A stretch of 56,118 nucleotides of DNA from Rikenellaceae bacterium DTU049 (GCA_001513285.1 LFTI01000070.1:305-56422), one strand, 5' to 3'. Counted from the stretch's first letter, positions 17,756 to 27,809 are shown. The notes: a model not told the origin generated them from the letters alone. Made by a program: numbers and translations.

Positions 17756-17786
17756 ATTGCTATGTCAAATTTTTTTTGTAATTTTG
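17756..17786 (+). promoter_or_regulatory. Likely rpoD promoter
   Basis: TAATTTTG at 17779-17786 matches the -7 consensus, and a TTG at 17756-17758 sits about 23 bases upstream. It lies between htrA and rpoD, about 70 bases before the rpoD start. Confidence 0.4.
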
Positions 17787-17854
17787 TATAAATTTTTTGT
17801 AGTATATTAAAAAAAATTGTAATCGTAACATAAAAAAGGTAGGTATAGATATAT

Positions 17855-18718
17855 ATGAGACAATTAAAAATTACGCGTTCTATCACCAATAGGGATTACA
17901 CCTCATTGGATGATTATTTGCAGGAAATTGGTAGAGAGGAGCTCATCACTCCTGACGAAGAGGTTAAATTAGCTCAACGTATTAAACAAGGTGATGAGGC
18001 AGCAAGAAACAAATTAGTAAAAGCTAATTTACGTTTCGTTGTTAGCGTAGCTAAGCAATATCAAAATCAAGGTCTTAGTTTACAAGATCTAATAAACGAA
18101 GGGAATATCGGACTGATAAAAGCTGCAGAACGTTTTGATGAAACACGTGGATTTAAATTTATTTCTTATGCTGTGTGGTGGATTAGACAATCCATTTTGC
18201 AAGCCATCGCTGAGCAAAGTCGTATAGTTAGATTACCACTAAATCAAATTGGTTCTATTAATAAAATTTCTAAAGAAACTGCTAGACTCGAGCAAGAGCT
18301 CGAACGTATGCCATCAGTAGAAGAGATTGCTGATCTTGTAGAAATTCCAGAAAATAAAGTTGCTGAATCTATTCGTATTAGTGGTAAACATATTTCTGTA
18401 GATGCGCCAGTATCTCCTGATGAAGATGCTACTATGCTAGACTTATTCATACCAAGCGATACACCTTCTACTGATCAAGCACTTATCCAAGAAAGCTTAG
18501 CAAAAGAAATCCAACGTGCTCTCTCAAGTTTAACTAAAAAAGAACGAGACATTATTAATATGTATTATGGTATCGGCTATACACATCCTTATTCTCTAGA
18601 TGAAATAGCTGAAAAATATAAGTTGACTCGCGAGAGAGTTCGTCAAATAAAAGAAAAAGCTATTAAACGATTGAAAAACGGTAATAGATCCAAAAATTTA
18701 AAAAATTATTTGGGATAA
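17855..18718 (+). CDS. rpoD: Primary RNA polymerase sigma factor (RpoD/SigA, short Bacteroidota type)
   Basis: The 287-residue length and the N-terminus [20 protein letters not shown] mark the short primary sigma factor characteristic of Bacteroidota, which lacks the long region 1.1 of proteobacterial RpoD. Region 1.2 ([13 protein letters not shown]), region 2 ([39 protein letters not shown]), region 3 and region 4.2 (the [16 protein letters not shown] helix-turn-helix) are intact. It is the likely reader of the TAnnTTTG elements annotated here. A strong terminator follows directly. Confidence 0.96.
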   Translation: MRQLKITRSITNRDYTSLDDYLQEIGREELITPDEEVKLAQRIKQGDEAARNKLVKANLRFVVSVAKQYQNQGLSLQDLINEGNIGLIKAAERFDETRGFKFISYAVWWIRQSILQAIAEQSRIVRLPLNQIGSINKISKETARLEQELERMPSVEEIADLVEIPENKVAESIRISGKHISVDAPVSPDEDATMLDLFIPSDTPSTDQALIQESLAKEIQRALSSLTKKERDIINMYYGIGYTHPYSLDEIAEKYKLTRERVRQIKEKAIKRLKNGNRSKNLKNYLG

Positions 18719-18728
18719 AAATTTCAAT

Positions 18729-18763
18729 AAAAAGGAGATACTTTTTTGTATCTCCTTTTTTGT
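18729..18763 (+). terminator. Rho-independent terminator after rpoD
   Basis: The stem AAAGGAGATAC / GTATCTCCTTT closes a TTTTTT loop and runs into a T-tract. It begins about 10 bases after the rpoD stop. Confidence 0.9.
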
Positions 18764-18935
18764 ATTAATAGAATAATTTTTAAATTAATTTTTGCCACAA
18801 ATAATTTCTCCATTTGATTATTTTATATTGAATAAAAAATTATTTAATCAAGAATTAATATTCTAATCTCCAAAATACAATCATATTTTGTTAAATCATT
18901 ATCTTCATCTCAAAATCTATGTAATAAAGTTTAAT

Positions 18936-18943
18936 TAATTTTG
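18936..18943 (+). promoter_or_regulatory. -7 element before coaD
   Basis: TAATTTTG, followed by TTTAAA, ends 18 bases before the coaD start. No -33 TTTG is visible. Confidence 0.4.
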
Positions 18944-18960
18944 TTTAAATTTTTAAAAAT

Positions 18961-19455
18961 ATGAAAAAAGAGAATTGTGCTGTTTTTCCGGGATCATTCG
19001 ATCCTATTACTCTTGGGCACAAAGATGTAATATGTAGAGCTATTCCACTTTTTGATAAAATATATGTAGCTATTGGAGATAATATCGAAAAAAAATACAT
19101 GTTTCCTATTGAAAAAAGATTAGAATGGCTACAAATTGTTTTTAAAAATTGTCCTTCTATTGAGGTTGCTAAATTTGATGGATTAACAATAGATTTTTGC
19201 AACAAACATCATATCAACTTTATCTTAAGAGGCTTACGTACATCTGCAGATTTCGAATTCGAACGTCAGATAGCTCAGATTAATAAACAATTAAATCAAA
19301 AAATAGAAACAATATTCCTTTTAACACATCCGACATATACATCCTTAAATTCATCTATTGTACGTGAAATTATTAGTTATAATGGAGATATTAGCAATTT
19401 CGTTCCTGCTGAAATTATAGATGATCTTTTACTTACATATAAAAATATTTATTGA
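18961..19455 (+). CDS. coaD: Phosphopantetheine adenylyltransferase (CoaD)
   Basis: CoaD makes dephospho-CoA from 4'-phosphopantetheine and ATP. The nucleotidyltransferase motif TLGH (17-20) follows FPGSFDPI. RGLRTSADFEFERQIAQIN is the family's substrate/ATP-binding segment, and SSIVREI is the C-terminal phosphate-binding motif. The length of 164 residues is typical. It has its own promoter-like element and is separated from rpoD by a terminator. Confidence 0.95.
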   Translation: MKKENCAVFPGSFDPITLGHKDVICRAIPLFDKIYVAIGDNIEKKYMFPIEKRLEWLQIVFKNCPSIEVAKFDGLTIDFCNKHHINFILRGLRTSADFEFERQIAQINKQLNQKIETIFLLTHPTYTSLNSSIVREIISYNGDISNFVPAEIIDDLLLTYKNIY

Positions 19456-19530
19456 TCTTATCCGTTAATTTTTTATAAAAAGCAAAATACAAATGATTTA
19501 AGTTTTTATGATTTATAAATTTACTAACAA

Positions 19531-20964
19531 ATGATTAAAATATCAATAAAACTTCTGAATATCTTAATAGTATTGACTATCAATACTATAGCTTTTTGCC
19601 AATCTACAATTATAAATGGAAACTTCAAAGGTGCTGAAGGTCGAGAGATAAGGTTATATACCGTACAAGATTTTATTACTTTCTCTGATACACTAATTGC
19701 CAAAGCTCCAATAGACCATAATGGTAATTTTTCAATTATTTTAAAATTACCAAAAGACAAAATTTATTATGCATATTTCAAAGTTAATGACATCCGTAGC
19801 AATGATTTATATTTAGAATATAATAAAACATATAATTTAATGTTTGATGCTTTCGATTTCGAGAAATATGACACCTACACATCTTTTTTAACACGATTAA
19901 ATATTAATTTTACTATATCAAATATAGATACTAATGATTTGAATTTTAAAATTCCACAATTAAATATTATACTTAATGATTTTTATGCTCGTAATATTAA
20001 AACTCAAATAGAACCTACAGGTGGTATAATAAATAAAATTCCAAAAACTAAAATTGATAGTTTAAATGCATTATTACTTACAAAATTTTCTAACTATCAA
20101 AATAATTATTTTAATAACTATTTAAAATATTCAATTGCAGAGATCAAGTTAATGTCTAGATCATATAACAGACTTGAAATATTTAATGAATATATTTGGA
20201 ATCAAAGGCCTATCTATGATAATGTGCAATATATGAGCTTTTTTACTAATTATTTTAGAGATTATATCATTAATTCGACAAAAATAAAAAATAGAGATTT
20301 GATGTCAAATATTGAATGGCAAGTTAATTACAGAGCACTTCTAGACTCACTTGGCAAAGATACATTATTAAAAAATGAAGTTATTAGAGAATTGGTATTA
20401 TTAGAAAATATAATTGACTGGTCAAATATGAAATTATTCACTCTCGACAGCTTACAAAAATTATTAACTCAATTTTATAATAATACTAAATTTGTTGAGC
20501 ATAAACTTATTATAAAAAATATTAATAAAAATTTATTTTCTAAATATCAAATTGATTTATCAAAATATCCATTGATAACTGAAAAAAATGATACGGTTTT
20601 TTTAAAGCACTTTACTACAAAATATGTATTATTGTATTTTTTCACTTCTTGGTGCAAGCCGTGTATTAAAGAATTAACAGCTATTAATGAAATTTATCCT
20701 CAAATAAGAGATAGTATAGGAATAATAGCAATTTCAGCCGATCGTATACCTTTAAATTATTATTATTTCACCAAAGATTATAATTTCCCTAATTTAGAAA
20801 TGTATTATTTTAATCAAAATTATGAATTATTAGAACAATTAAAAATTGTGGTTTTCCCACAATCTATTTTGATAGACAAAAGTGGAAATATCATAAATGC
20901 TACAATGCCAGATATCAAAAATGGATTAATTGAATACTTATTTAATATTGCTAAAAAGAAGTGA
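19531..20964 (+). CDS. Exported TlpA-like thioredoxin-fold protein
   Basis: A 477-residue exported protein. It has a signal peptide (about 1-23, ending in AFCQ), an N-terminal beta-rich domain resembling DUF4369 (about 25-110: INGNFKGAEGREIRLY), a long middle region, and a C-terminal thioredoxin-like domain (about 345-475) with the redox motif SWCKPC (CxxC). Such TlpA/ResA-like proteins reduce periplasmic disulfides or serve cytochrome and envelope maturation in Bacteroidota. The exact partner is unknown. Confidence 0.85.
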   Translation: MIKISIKLLNILIVLTINTIAFCQSTIINGNFKGAEGREIRLYTVQDFITFSDTLIAKAPIDHNGNFSIILKLPKDKIYYAYFKVNDIRSNDLYLEYNKTYNLMFDAFDFEKYDTYTSFLTRLNINFTISNIDTNDLNFKIPQLNIILNDFYARNIKTQIEPTGGIINKIPKTKIDSLNALLLTKFSNYQNNYFNNYLKYSIAEIKLMSRSYNRLEIFNEYIWNQRPIYDNVQYMSFFTNYFRDYIINSTKIKNRDLMSNIEWQVNYRALLDSLGKDTLLKNEVIRELVLLENIIDWSNMKLFTLDSLQKLLTQFYNNTKFVEHKLIIKNINKNLFSKYQIDLSKYPLITEKNDTVFLKHFTTKYVLLYFFTSWCKPCIKELTAINEIYPQIRDSIGIIAISADRIPLNYYYFTKDYNFPNLEMYYFNQNYELLEQLKIVVFPQSILIDKSGNIINATMPDIKNGLIEYLFNIAKKK

Positions 20965-21083
20965 AAAGTATAGAGTAAAATTTATAATACTAAGTTGAGT
21001 TCAGACAAGTAAAAAAAGAAATATGAAATTCTAAATTCTAAACAAAACTCCTCAACTTATCAACTCCTTAACTAAAAAAACAA

Positions 21084-21623
21084 CTATTTAATAAAATTTC
21101 TTTTAACAATTTCCCACATTATTATAGCTGCTGCCACAGAAACATTTAGAGAGTGCTTGGTGCCCCATTGTGGGATTTCTACAGCCATATCTACCATTGC
21201 CAAAACATCGTCATTGATACCTTTTATTTCATGACCAAGTACAATTGCCATTGGCGATGGTATATCTTTGGGCAAATCTAATGCGGATGTACTATTAAAA
21301 GTCTGCTCTAGACCTATTAGGTAATACCCAAGGTTCTTTAGTTTTTTTATCAAGTCTATAATATTGGTTTCATATTCCCAATTTACACTTTCAGTAGCTC
21401 CTAATGCGGTTTTTTCTATTTCTCTATCTGGTGGACAAGGTGTGATGCCACACAAATATATTTTGTCTACATTAAAACCATCTGCAGTGCGAAATATCGA
21501 TCCTACATTATATTTGCTACGTATATCATCTAAAATTAATATTAATGGAAGTTTAGTCTTTTTTTTATATTCATCTATTGATAATCTATTTAATTCATCT
21601 ATCTTTTTTTTCTTGTAATTCAT
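21084..21623 (-). CDS. TrmH/SpoU family RNA 2'-O-methyltransferase
   Basis: A 179-residue SPOUT methyltransferase. Motif 1 is DDIRSKYNVGSIFRTADGF (about 31-49). Motif 2 is VLGHEIKGI, and motif 3 is IPQWGTKHSLNVSVAAAI, which forms the knot and the S-adenosylmethionine site. The short form lacks a substrate-binding N-terminal domain. The target (tRNA or rRNA) cannot be told from sequence. It overlaps the BrkB-like gene upstream by 29 bases. Confidence 0.9.
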   Translation of the reverse strand: MNYKKKKIDELNRLSIDEYKKKTKLPLILILDDIRSKYNVGSIFRTADGFNVDKIYLCGITPCPPDREIEKTALGATESVNWEYETNIIDLIKKLKNLGYYLIGLEQTFNSTSALDLPKDIPSPMAIVLGHEIKGINDDVLAMVDMAVEIPQWGTKHSLNVSVAAAIIMWEIVKRNFIK

Positions 21624-22572
21624 TATTTTTTAATTTTTTATTATGTTTGGAGAAAATTTTTTTAAAATTAATTTTAGAAATAATAGGTCTAGGATTTTCT
21701 TCATCTGCTAAATAAACTACTGCATTTATTTCGAAACCAACTAATATCATGAACGCTACTGTTTGCAGCCACAAGAAAAAAATAAAAACTGTTGCTAATG
21801 GTCCATAAATTTTATTATAATTAGAAAAATTACTAATAAAAATGTCAAAACCTCCTGTTATTATCAACGTCGAGATTGCAGCAATGATAGTACCTGACGT
21901 CATAAATCTAAATTTACGTCTGCGAGCTGGTGCTATATAAAAAATTATTTCAAATAATAAAACTAACAATATAAAAAATAATACATATTTTACAATAAAA
22001 TAAAATGAATGTATCACATTTTCATTCATCAAATTCAATGACACTAACCAATTAAAAATATCTTTGTTTATTAAAAATAATACTATAGAAATGACAAGTA
22101 ATATAGTTATCAATATCCAAATGATAAAAGAAGTAATAAATTGCTCCCATATAGGTCTAGTCTCTTTGATATGATATGAAGCATTGAATGATTCTATTAT
22201 CAACCTTACTCCATTCAAAGCAATAAACAACACGACAAATATCCATATGCCTGCATATCCTCTTGTAGTATTAAATAATATGTAATTTATAGGTCCATCA
22301 ATTACGGTAAATACATTTTTAGGTAAATACTCTTGTAGCAATAATATGAAATTATTTAGATTTTCTTGAGTGAAAAATGAAGGTAAAAGATTTAGAATAA
22401 CTATTAATAATGGTATAGCTGCCATAATCAATTTAAATGCTATAGCTGCAGCTCTCACGCCTAATAAAGAATTTTGTACTCCTTTATTAAAAGCATTTAT
22501 TAAAAACAAATATGATTTATCCGTTTTAGGATAATTGTGGGTGTCTAAATATAATTTAATTTTTTTTATCAT
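21595..22572 (-). CDS. YihY/BrkB family membrane protein
   Basis: A 325-residue inner-membrane protein with about six hydrophobic helices. The N-terminal amphipathic stretch ending in GVRAAAIAFKLIMAAIPLLIV and the later YGPLATVFIFFLWLQ are hallmarks of the BrkB/YihY family, once misannotated as ribonuclease BN. The molecular function is not established. The charged, Lys-rich C-terminus overlaps the start of the methyltransferase gene. Confidence 0.88.
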   Translation of the reverse strand: MIKKIKLYLDTHNYPKTDKSYLFLINAFNKGVQNSLLGVRAAAIAFKLIMAAIPLLIVILNLLPSFFTQENLNNFILLLQEYLPKNVFTVIDGPINYILFNTTRGYAGIWIFVVLFIALNGVRLIIESFNASYHIKETRPIWEQFITSFIIWILITILLVISIVLFLINKDIFNWLVSLNLMNENVIHSFYFIVKYVLFFILLVLLFEIIFYIAPARRRKFRFMTSGTIIAAISTLIITGGFDIFISNFSNYNKIYGPLATVFIFFLWLQTVAFMILVGFEINAVVYLADEENPRPIISKINFKKIFSKHNKKLKNNELQEKKDR

Positions 22573-22690
22573 TTTATTATAATATAGACTACAAATTAAA
22601 TTTTATAAAATATATTATCAATTTTATATTATATTCTCATTCTTTAATATTATTTATTCCTTTCATTATATTAATTTAAAAGCTATCTTT

Positions 22691-22797
22691 TATTCTCTTC
22701 ATCTATAGTCACCCCGTCTCCCAGTCCCCCAGTCTCCTTCTCACCTATTCTCTTCATCTCCAAATCTCCCAGTCACATCGTCTCCAAGCCTCACGCA
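22691..22797 (-). repeat. Pyrimidine-rich (G-rich on minus strand) intergenic repeat tract
   Basis: The plus strand is almost entirely C and T with scattered A, with repeated CTCCCAGTC-like units and two copies of TATTCTCTTCATCT (22691-22704 and 22746-22759). Its reverse complement has the same GACTGGGAGA flavour as the tract at 34.6 kb. It abuts the stop codon of the LolA-like gene. Confidence 0.7.
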
Positions 22798-23442
22798 CTA
22801 TCTCATATCATTAACGACTACATCAGGATGTTCACTAACATTAAATACAAAATAACTATCAGCAACATTAATATTGGGTGTTAATTTATCAATTACATAA
22901 GTAAAAGTATTATTATCTTTGTTGTAAACAGAAGCACTAGTGAGTAGTTTGGTATTATTGTCTATTTCTAATCTAATTTTATAATAAGATTTACTCGTTT
23001 TAGGAACTAAATCTATAACATTAATCACTTTATTATTTTTAGGTAGTTCACGAATAAATTTAGGATAATGATCTTTTTTATAATCTGCTAATAAAATATA
23101 ATTAGGTAAAAGTTCATCATCAGCATTTACAGAATTTATTTGTACTTCATTATCATTAACGAAATAAGTCCATTTTGTTGTACCATCACAATAGATAATT
23201 TGATCATCCAAAGAAAGCACATATTTATTACCTTTGATAGTAATAGATCCTTTATTTTCGTTTCTAGTATTTTTAGTAGAATTTTCCATAATATAAGTGA
23301 AATCAATTTTCAAAGTCTTGTAGCTTTGAATTTTGGTATATGTCTCGTCTAAAATTTTTTGAGCTTTAGTATCTTCAACTTGTGAAAATAATAATTGAGG
23401 TAATAAAAAAATAATTACAACAAAACAATTTAAAAATTTCAT
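22798..23442 (-). CDS. LolA-like outer-membrane lipoprotein carrier
   Basis: A 214-residue periplasmic protein with a signal peptide (about 1-20, ending in LLFSQ). The fold-defining sequence matches LolA family proteins: AQKILDETYTKIQSYKTLKIDFTY, a KGSITIKGNKYVLSLDDQ strand pair, a DGTTKWTY turn and IRLEIDNNTKLL. LolA shuttles lipoproteins from the inner to the outer membrane. It starts 12 bases downstream of ftsK's stop, and ftsK-lolA adjacency is common in Bacteroidota, which supports the call. Confidence 0.85.
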   Translation of the reverse strand: MKFLNCFVVIIFLLPQLLFSQVEDTKAQKILDETYTKIQSYKTLKIDFTYIMENSTKNTRNENKGSITIKGNKYVLSLDDQIIYCDGTTKWTYFVNDNEVQINSVNADDELLPNYILLADYKKDHYPKFIRELPKNNKVINVIDLVPKTSKSYYKIRLEIDNNTKLLTSASVYNKDNNTFTYVIDKLTPNINVADSYFVFNVSEHPDVVVNDMR

Positions 23443-23454
23443 AATTTTAAGATT

Positions 23455-25935
23455 TTAATTAGGACTATTCAAAATTTGTTCCAATTGTGAAATATCAGAA
23501 ATCAAAACATCTCTTGGTTTGCTACCAATTTGAGGTCCCACAATGTTTAGTGCTTCTAGCTGATCCATTAATCTACCTGCTCTATTATGTCCTATTTGCA
23601 ATTTTCGCTGCAGTAGGCTAATAGAACCTTGCTGCGCTGAAATAATAATAGCAGCAGCATCCATAATCAGTGGATCCAATGCTTGTATTTCTATAATTTG
23701 AGGATTAGTACCTTCCATGATTGGTTCTGGTAAAATATATGCTTCAGGAAATCCAGGTTGTTGAGAAATATATTCCATCAAATCATCTATTTCTGGAGTA
23801 TCTATAAAAGCACATTGAATACGAGTGAGCTCACTACCAACAGCAAAAAGCATATCTCCACGTCCTACGAGTTGCTCTGCACCATTAACATCTAATATTG
23901 TTCTAGAATCTACCTTACTAGAAACTCTAAAAGCTATTCTAGCAGGGAAATTAGCCTTTATTTTACCAGTGATCACATCTACAGAAGGTCGTTGAGTAGC
24001 AATAATCACATGAATACCTACAGCCCTTGCTAGCTGAGCTATACGTGCGACTGGTAATTCCACTTCCTTGCCAGCAGTCATTATCAAATCAGCAAATTCA
24101 TCTATCACTAATACAATATAGGGCATAAATTCATGACCCTCTTCTGGATCTAGCATTCCTGCTAAATATTTCTTGTTATATTCTACAATATTTTTAACAC
24201 CTGCTTGTTTCAAAAAATCATACCTGGTATCCATCAACATTGTCAGCGAATATAAAGTTTTTACCACTTTATCTACATCAGTGACTATTGGTTCAGTCTC
24301 ATTAGGAATCTTTGCTAAATAATGATTCTCTAACTTGGCATATGGTGATAGTTCAACTTTTTTAGGATCAATAAAGATAAATTTAATTTCATGAGGTAAT
24401 TTTTTGTATAGCAAAGAAGCAATAATCGTATTAATACCAACAGATTTTCCTTGTCCTGTAGCACCAGCTATTAATAAATGAGGCATTTTTGTCAAATCTG
24501 CTACATAAACATCATTAGAAATGGTTTTACCTATCACTATTGGTAGCTCACCTTGGAAATTTTTAAATTTTTCGCTCTCTAATACAGTTCTAATGGATAC
24601 TGTTTCTTTATTCGAATTTGGCACTTCTATACCGATAGTACCCTTCCCAGGTATAGGAGCTATAATACGAATCCCATAAGCAGCTAATGACAATGCTATA
24701 TCATCTTCTAAATTTCTAATTTTAGAAATTCTCACTCCTGGAGCTGGAACTATTTCATATAAAGTAACTGTTGGCCCAACTGTAGCATTAATTTTACTAA
24801 TCTGTATTTGATATTGAGCTAAAGTTTCTACTATTTTATTTTTATTTGCTTCTAGTTCCTCTTTTGTAACTCTATTATTCGAGATTTCATAATATTTCAG
24901 AATATCATATGGAGGTAATTGATAATCTAAATTATAAATTTCAGGTACAAACTCTTGCTGTTTTGTGGGCTCAGCATTAGGAGTTTCTATTTCATTTTTT
25001 GTATCTTCTATTGTTTCTATTGTAAATTCAATATCATTTTTAGCTTTATTATTCTGTAATACTTCATCATTTATAGGTGTATTATTTTCTTTATTAATTA
25101 TTTCTTTATCATTTTCAATATCCCATGCATAATGAGGTTGTGGCTCGTCTATTATTATATTTTGTTTATTTTCTTCAATATTAGTATCTACTTTGTCTAA
25201 TAATATTTCTTTATTTAAATTTTCATCACTTGACGATTGTGTTTTTTGAGATTTATTTTTTACTAAAGATTTAAATTTAGAAAATAATTCTTTATAAGAA
25301 ACTTTAAATAACCAAAAGAAAAAAACAATATTTATAATAATCACTAATATAGCAAAAAAAGTTTTTCCTATGTATGGAGTAAGTAAGTTTTTAACAGTAG
25401 CACCCCATAAGCCACCAGCCACATCACCGAAAAGTGTTAAAAATAAAGGTAATAAAATTAAAGGTACTAAAGTATATACTTGATATTTTAAGAAGATAGA
25501 TACATTTTTTTTAATTATTGAATAAAAAAGTAAAAAAAACCAAACGGGAATTAAAATAGCTGCTATTCCAAAACCTTGTTTTACAAGCAAATATCCTAAA
25601 CAAGCGCCTAATCTACCAAGTGGATTTGCTGTATTAAATGATTCATTATTGACAGCTGAAAAACCATTCACCAAAAAAGGTTCATCTGCAGTTCCATAGA
25701 AAAAGTAAAAAATTATAGATAAAAATATATAAATAGCAGACAATAAAATTAATGAAATAAAAAACCAATATATTATATTTCCTATATTGATAGGTGATTT
25801 ATCTTCATTAGTCGATTTATTATTTATTGATTTGTTAGTTTGTTTTTTAGTAGTTTTCTCCTCACTAGATTTTTTAATAGTCTTTTTAGTCGTTTTTTTA
25901 TTTTCTACTCTTTTATTTTTTTTTTGCTCTGCCAT
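23455..25935 (-). CDS. ftsK: DNA translocase FtsK
   Basis: FtsK pumps DNA to clear the septum and activates XerCD at dif. The 826-residue protein has a Lys-rich N-terminus, about four membrane helices (50-230), a Glu/Asn/Lys-rich linker (230-340), the RecA-like motor with Walker A GATGQGKS and Walker B VLVIDEFADL, and a C-terminal gamma winged-helix domain (SISLLQRKLQIGHNRAGRLMDQ) that reads KOPS-like sequences. All parts are present. It is followed by the LolA-like gene. Confidence 0.95.
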   Translation of the reverse strand: MAEQKKNKRVENKKTTKKTIKKSSEEKTTKKQTNKSINNKSTNEDKSPINIGNIIYWFFISLILLSAIYIFLSIIFYFFYGTADEPFLVNGFSAVNNESFNTANPLGRLGACLGYLLVKQGFGIAAILIPVWFFLLFYSIIKKNVSIFLKYQVYTLVPLILLPLFLTLFGDVAGGLWGATVKNLLTPYIGKTFFAILVIIINIVFFFWLFKVSYKELFSKFKSLVKNKSQKTQSSSDENLNKEILLDKVDTNIEENKQNIIIDEPQPHYAWDIENDKEIINKENNTPINDEVLQNNKAKNDIEFTIETIEDTKNEIETPNAEPTKQQEFVPEIYNLDYQLPPYDILKYYEISNNRVTKEELEANKNKIVETLAQYQIQISKINATVGPTVTLYEIVPAPGVRISKIRNLEDDIALSLAAYGIRIIAPIPGKGTIGIEVPNSNKETVSIRTVLESEKFKNFQGELPIVIGKTISNDVYVADLTKMPHLLIAGATGQGKSVGINTIIASLLYKKLPHEIKFIFIDPKKVELSPYAKLENHYLAKIPNETEPIVTDVDKVVKTLYSLTMLMDTRYDFLKQAGVKNIVEYNKKYLAGMLDPEEGHEFMPYIVLVIDEFADLIMTAGKEVELPVARIAQLARAVGIHVIIATQRPSVDVITGKIKANFPARIAFRVSSKVDSRTILDVNGAEQLVGRGDMLFAVGSELTRIQCAFIDTPEIDDLMEYISQQPGFPEAYILPEPIMEGTNPQIIEIQALDPLIMDAAAIIISAQQGSISLLQRKLQIGHNRAGRLMDQLEALNIVGPQIGSKPRDVLISDISQLEQILNSPN

Positions 25936-26053
25936 ATAAACTAGTCCATAAAATATTACAAAATTAATAAATATTTAATTTAACTATAAAAATAAATAAC
26001 AAAAATTTCTAAAAATGTAAGCAAAAAGGATGAATTTAAAAAATCATATTTTA

Positions 26054-26749
26054 CTATTCTCCGCCGAATAATTCTTTAGCTTCTTCTTCAGTTAGTTCTT
26101 CAAAATCAGTAGGAATGAGGAAATCTGTTTCTTTAATTTTTACTTTTTTAGTCTTCACCTCGCCAACGCTGAATATTATAGAGCCTTCGTCTTGAGTAGT
26201 AATATATTCCATAGGGAACCCTTTTAGACCAGGGAAATCACCAGCAGCATTGATTTTACCATCATTTATTTCAGGAGAATACCATACTACTGTAGTGATA
26301 GGATCACCAAATTCATCTTCAACAATATATTCAGCTTTATAAACTTTATACCCTGCTATTTCTTTAGAAGAATCAATGTAATTGATTTGTGGTGCTATTT
26401 CTTCTAAATTTTCTAAAAGTTTTTCTTTTGGTGTTTTTATGTATTTTTTTAGTTGAAAAGCAGGTATATCTATTAATGCAACTGATGTAGTATCATCACC
26501 ATTTTGTATATTTGTCATATATCCCATTCCAGAGAGATCAATAACAGTTTTCATTTTATTACCATACACATATACTTTTAACTCTTTTGGTTGCTGAGCT
26601 AAAACAGCTGGATCCCAATTACCTACATAATCTATTTTATATGTAATTTCAGCTATAAAAGGTTTACTGGATCCTTTAGTTTTTTGAGCTAAAACCATTA
26701 ATGAAGATAAAATTAAAATACCAAATAAGGCAATACGAATGTTTTTCAT
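26054..26749 (-). CDS. Exported protein of unknown function (DUF4412/GLPGLI-like)
   Basis: A 231-residue exported protein with a signal peptide (about 1-21, ending in LAQ). A beta-rich body follows, with AEITYKIDYVG, KVYVYGNKMKT, AGYKVYKAEY and WYSPEI segments. This strand pattern resembles DUF4412 or GLPGLI-type Bacteroidota periplasmic proteins, whose function is unknown. The acidic C-terminus (ELTEEEAKELFGGE) is distinctive. It has a perfect -7 element close upstream, divergent from the PorG-like gene. Confidence 0.65.
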   Translation of the reverse strand: MKNIRIALFGILILSSLMVLAQKTKGSSKPFIAEITYKIDYVGNWDPAVLAQQPKELKVYVYGNKMKTVIDLSGMGYMTNIQNGDDTTSVALIDIPAFQLKKYIKTPKEKLLENLEEIAPQINYIDSSKEIAGYKVYKAEYIVEDEFGDPITTVVWYSPEINDGKINAAGDFPGLKGFPMEYITTQDEGSIIFSVGEVKTKKVKIKETDFLIPTDFEELTEEEAKELFGGE

Positions 26750-26763
26750 AATTTTATTTTTTG

Positions 26764-26771
26764 CAAATATA
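26764..26771 (-). promoter_or_regulatory. -7 element before the DUF4412-like gene
   Basis: The minus strand reads TATATTTG, followed by CAAAAA. It ends 15 bases before the ATG. Confidence 0.5.
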
Positions 26772-26813
26772 CAAATTTTTTTATTAAATAAATTTTATTT
26801 AAATATTTTGTTT

Positions 26814-26821
26814 TAAATTTG
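26814..26821 (+). promoter_or_regulatory. -7 element before the PorG-like gene
   Basis: TAAATTTG followed by CATAAAA. It ends 16 bases before the preferred ATG at 26837 and overlaps an alternative TTG codon, so that upstream start is unlikely. Confidence 0.5.
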
Positions 26822-26836
26822 CATAAAATTAATATA

Positions 26837-27742
26837 ATGAAATCAAAAATTATATTATTAATCTTAATAAATATATTTTTAATAGCAAATATTTATTCTC
26901 AAGCATGGCGATTAGATAGACAAAATATTGGAGTAAATATAGGAATGACTAATTTTTTAGGTGATTTAGGTGGTGGTAAAACTACAGGACAACCATTTAT
27001 TTTTGATTTAGATATACAAGCAACTAGACCTTTGATAGGAGTTTCTTATAATTATAGATTAAGTAATATATCTACTATAAGCACACAATTAAATTTTGGT
27101 TATCTAAGAGGTGATGATGCTTTTACTAAAAATCCAATACGAAATAATAGAAATTTAAATTTTCGTAGTCCTATTTTAGAATTAGCAGAACAATATGAAT
27201 TAATCATATATAACTCAAAGGAGACAAAACGTTATCAATTAAAAGGTGTACGTGGTTGGACGAGTTATGAAATATATGCATTTGTAGGAGTTGGTGTATT
27301 TTGGTTTAATCCACAAGGTAGAGTTCCTAATGGTAAATGGTATAATCTAAAACCACTTTCTACAGAGGGGCAAGGATTGTCACCAGAAATTAAACCATAT
27401 AGTAATTTTCAAGTTACCATACCATATGGATTAGGGTTTAGGTATAGACCTAATAGAGAATGGGCATATGGTTTCGCTATAGGACCCAGATTTACTTTTA
27501 CTGATTACATTGACGACTGTAGCACAGTATATTTTGATAATGACATTATCAGAAGCCAAAAAGGAGATATTGCTGCTTATTTTGCAGACCCATCTAAAGG
27601 TGAAATCTCTGGGCAAACTCTTACTGGCGAACAACGAGGTGACCCAGAAGATAAAGATAGCTACATTTTCGCATATTTTACAATTAATTATGCTCTTAGC
27701 AGTTCAAATATTAAAAGATCTAATTTACCTAAATTTTATTAA
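26837..27742 (+). CDS. PorG/DUF6089-like outer-membrane beta-barrel protein
   Basis: About 301 residues. A signal peptide (about 1-21, ending in IYSQ) is followed by aromatic, alternating beta-strand segments typical of an eight-stranded barrel: NIGVNIGMTNFLGDLGG, the GVSYNYRLSN stretch, YEIYAFVGVGVFWFNP, YGLGFRYRPN and FGIGPRF-like FAIGPRF. NxGDL near the N-terminus and the overall layout match DUF6089, the family that includes PorG of the type IX secretion system. Assignment to PorG itself is an inference; other small barrels are possible. The -7 element at 26814-26821 supports the ATG used here. Confidence 0.7.
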   Translation: MKSKIILLILINIFLIANIYSQAWRLDRQNIGVNIGMTNFLGDLGGGKTTGQPFIFDLDIQATRPLIGVSYNYRLSNISTISTQLNFGYLRGDDAFTKNPIRNNRNLNFRSPILELAEQYELIIYNSKETKRYQLKGVRGWTSYEIYAFVGVGVFWFNPQGRVPNGKWYNLKPLSTEGQGLSPEIKPYSNFQVTIPYGLGFRYRPNREWAYGFAIGPRFTFTDYIDDCSTVYFDNDIIRSQKGDIAAYFADPSKGEISGQTLTGEQRGDPEDKDSYIFAYFTINYALSSSNIKRSNLPKFY

Positions 27743-27809
27743 AAAAATTTTTTATTTTTACTTATCAATAAATGATAAATGTCAATAGGTCGCTATTATT
27801 TTCTTTTAT

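Noticed and set aside
26819-26836. TTG start for the PorG-like gene
   Set aside because: The codon overlaps the -7 promoter element at 26814-26821, and the signal peptide begins properly at the ATG at 26837.
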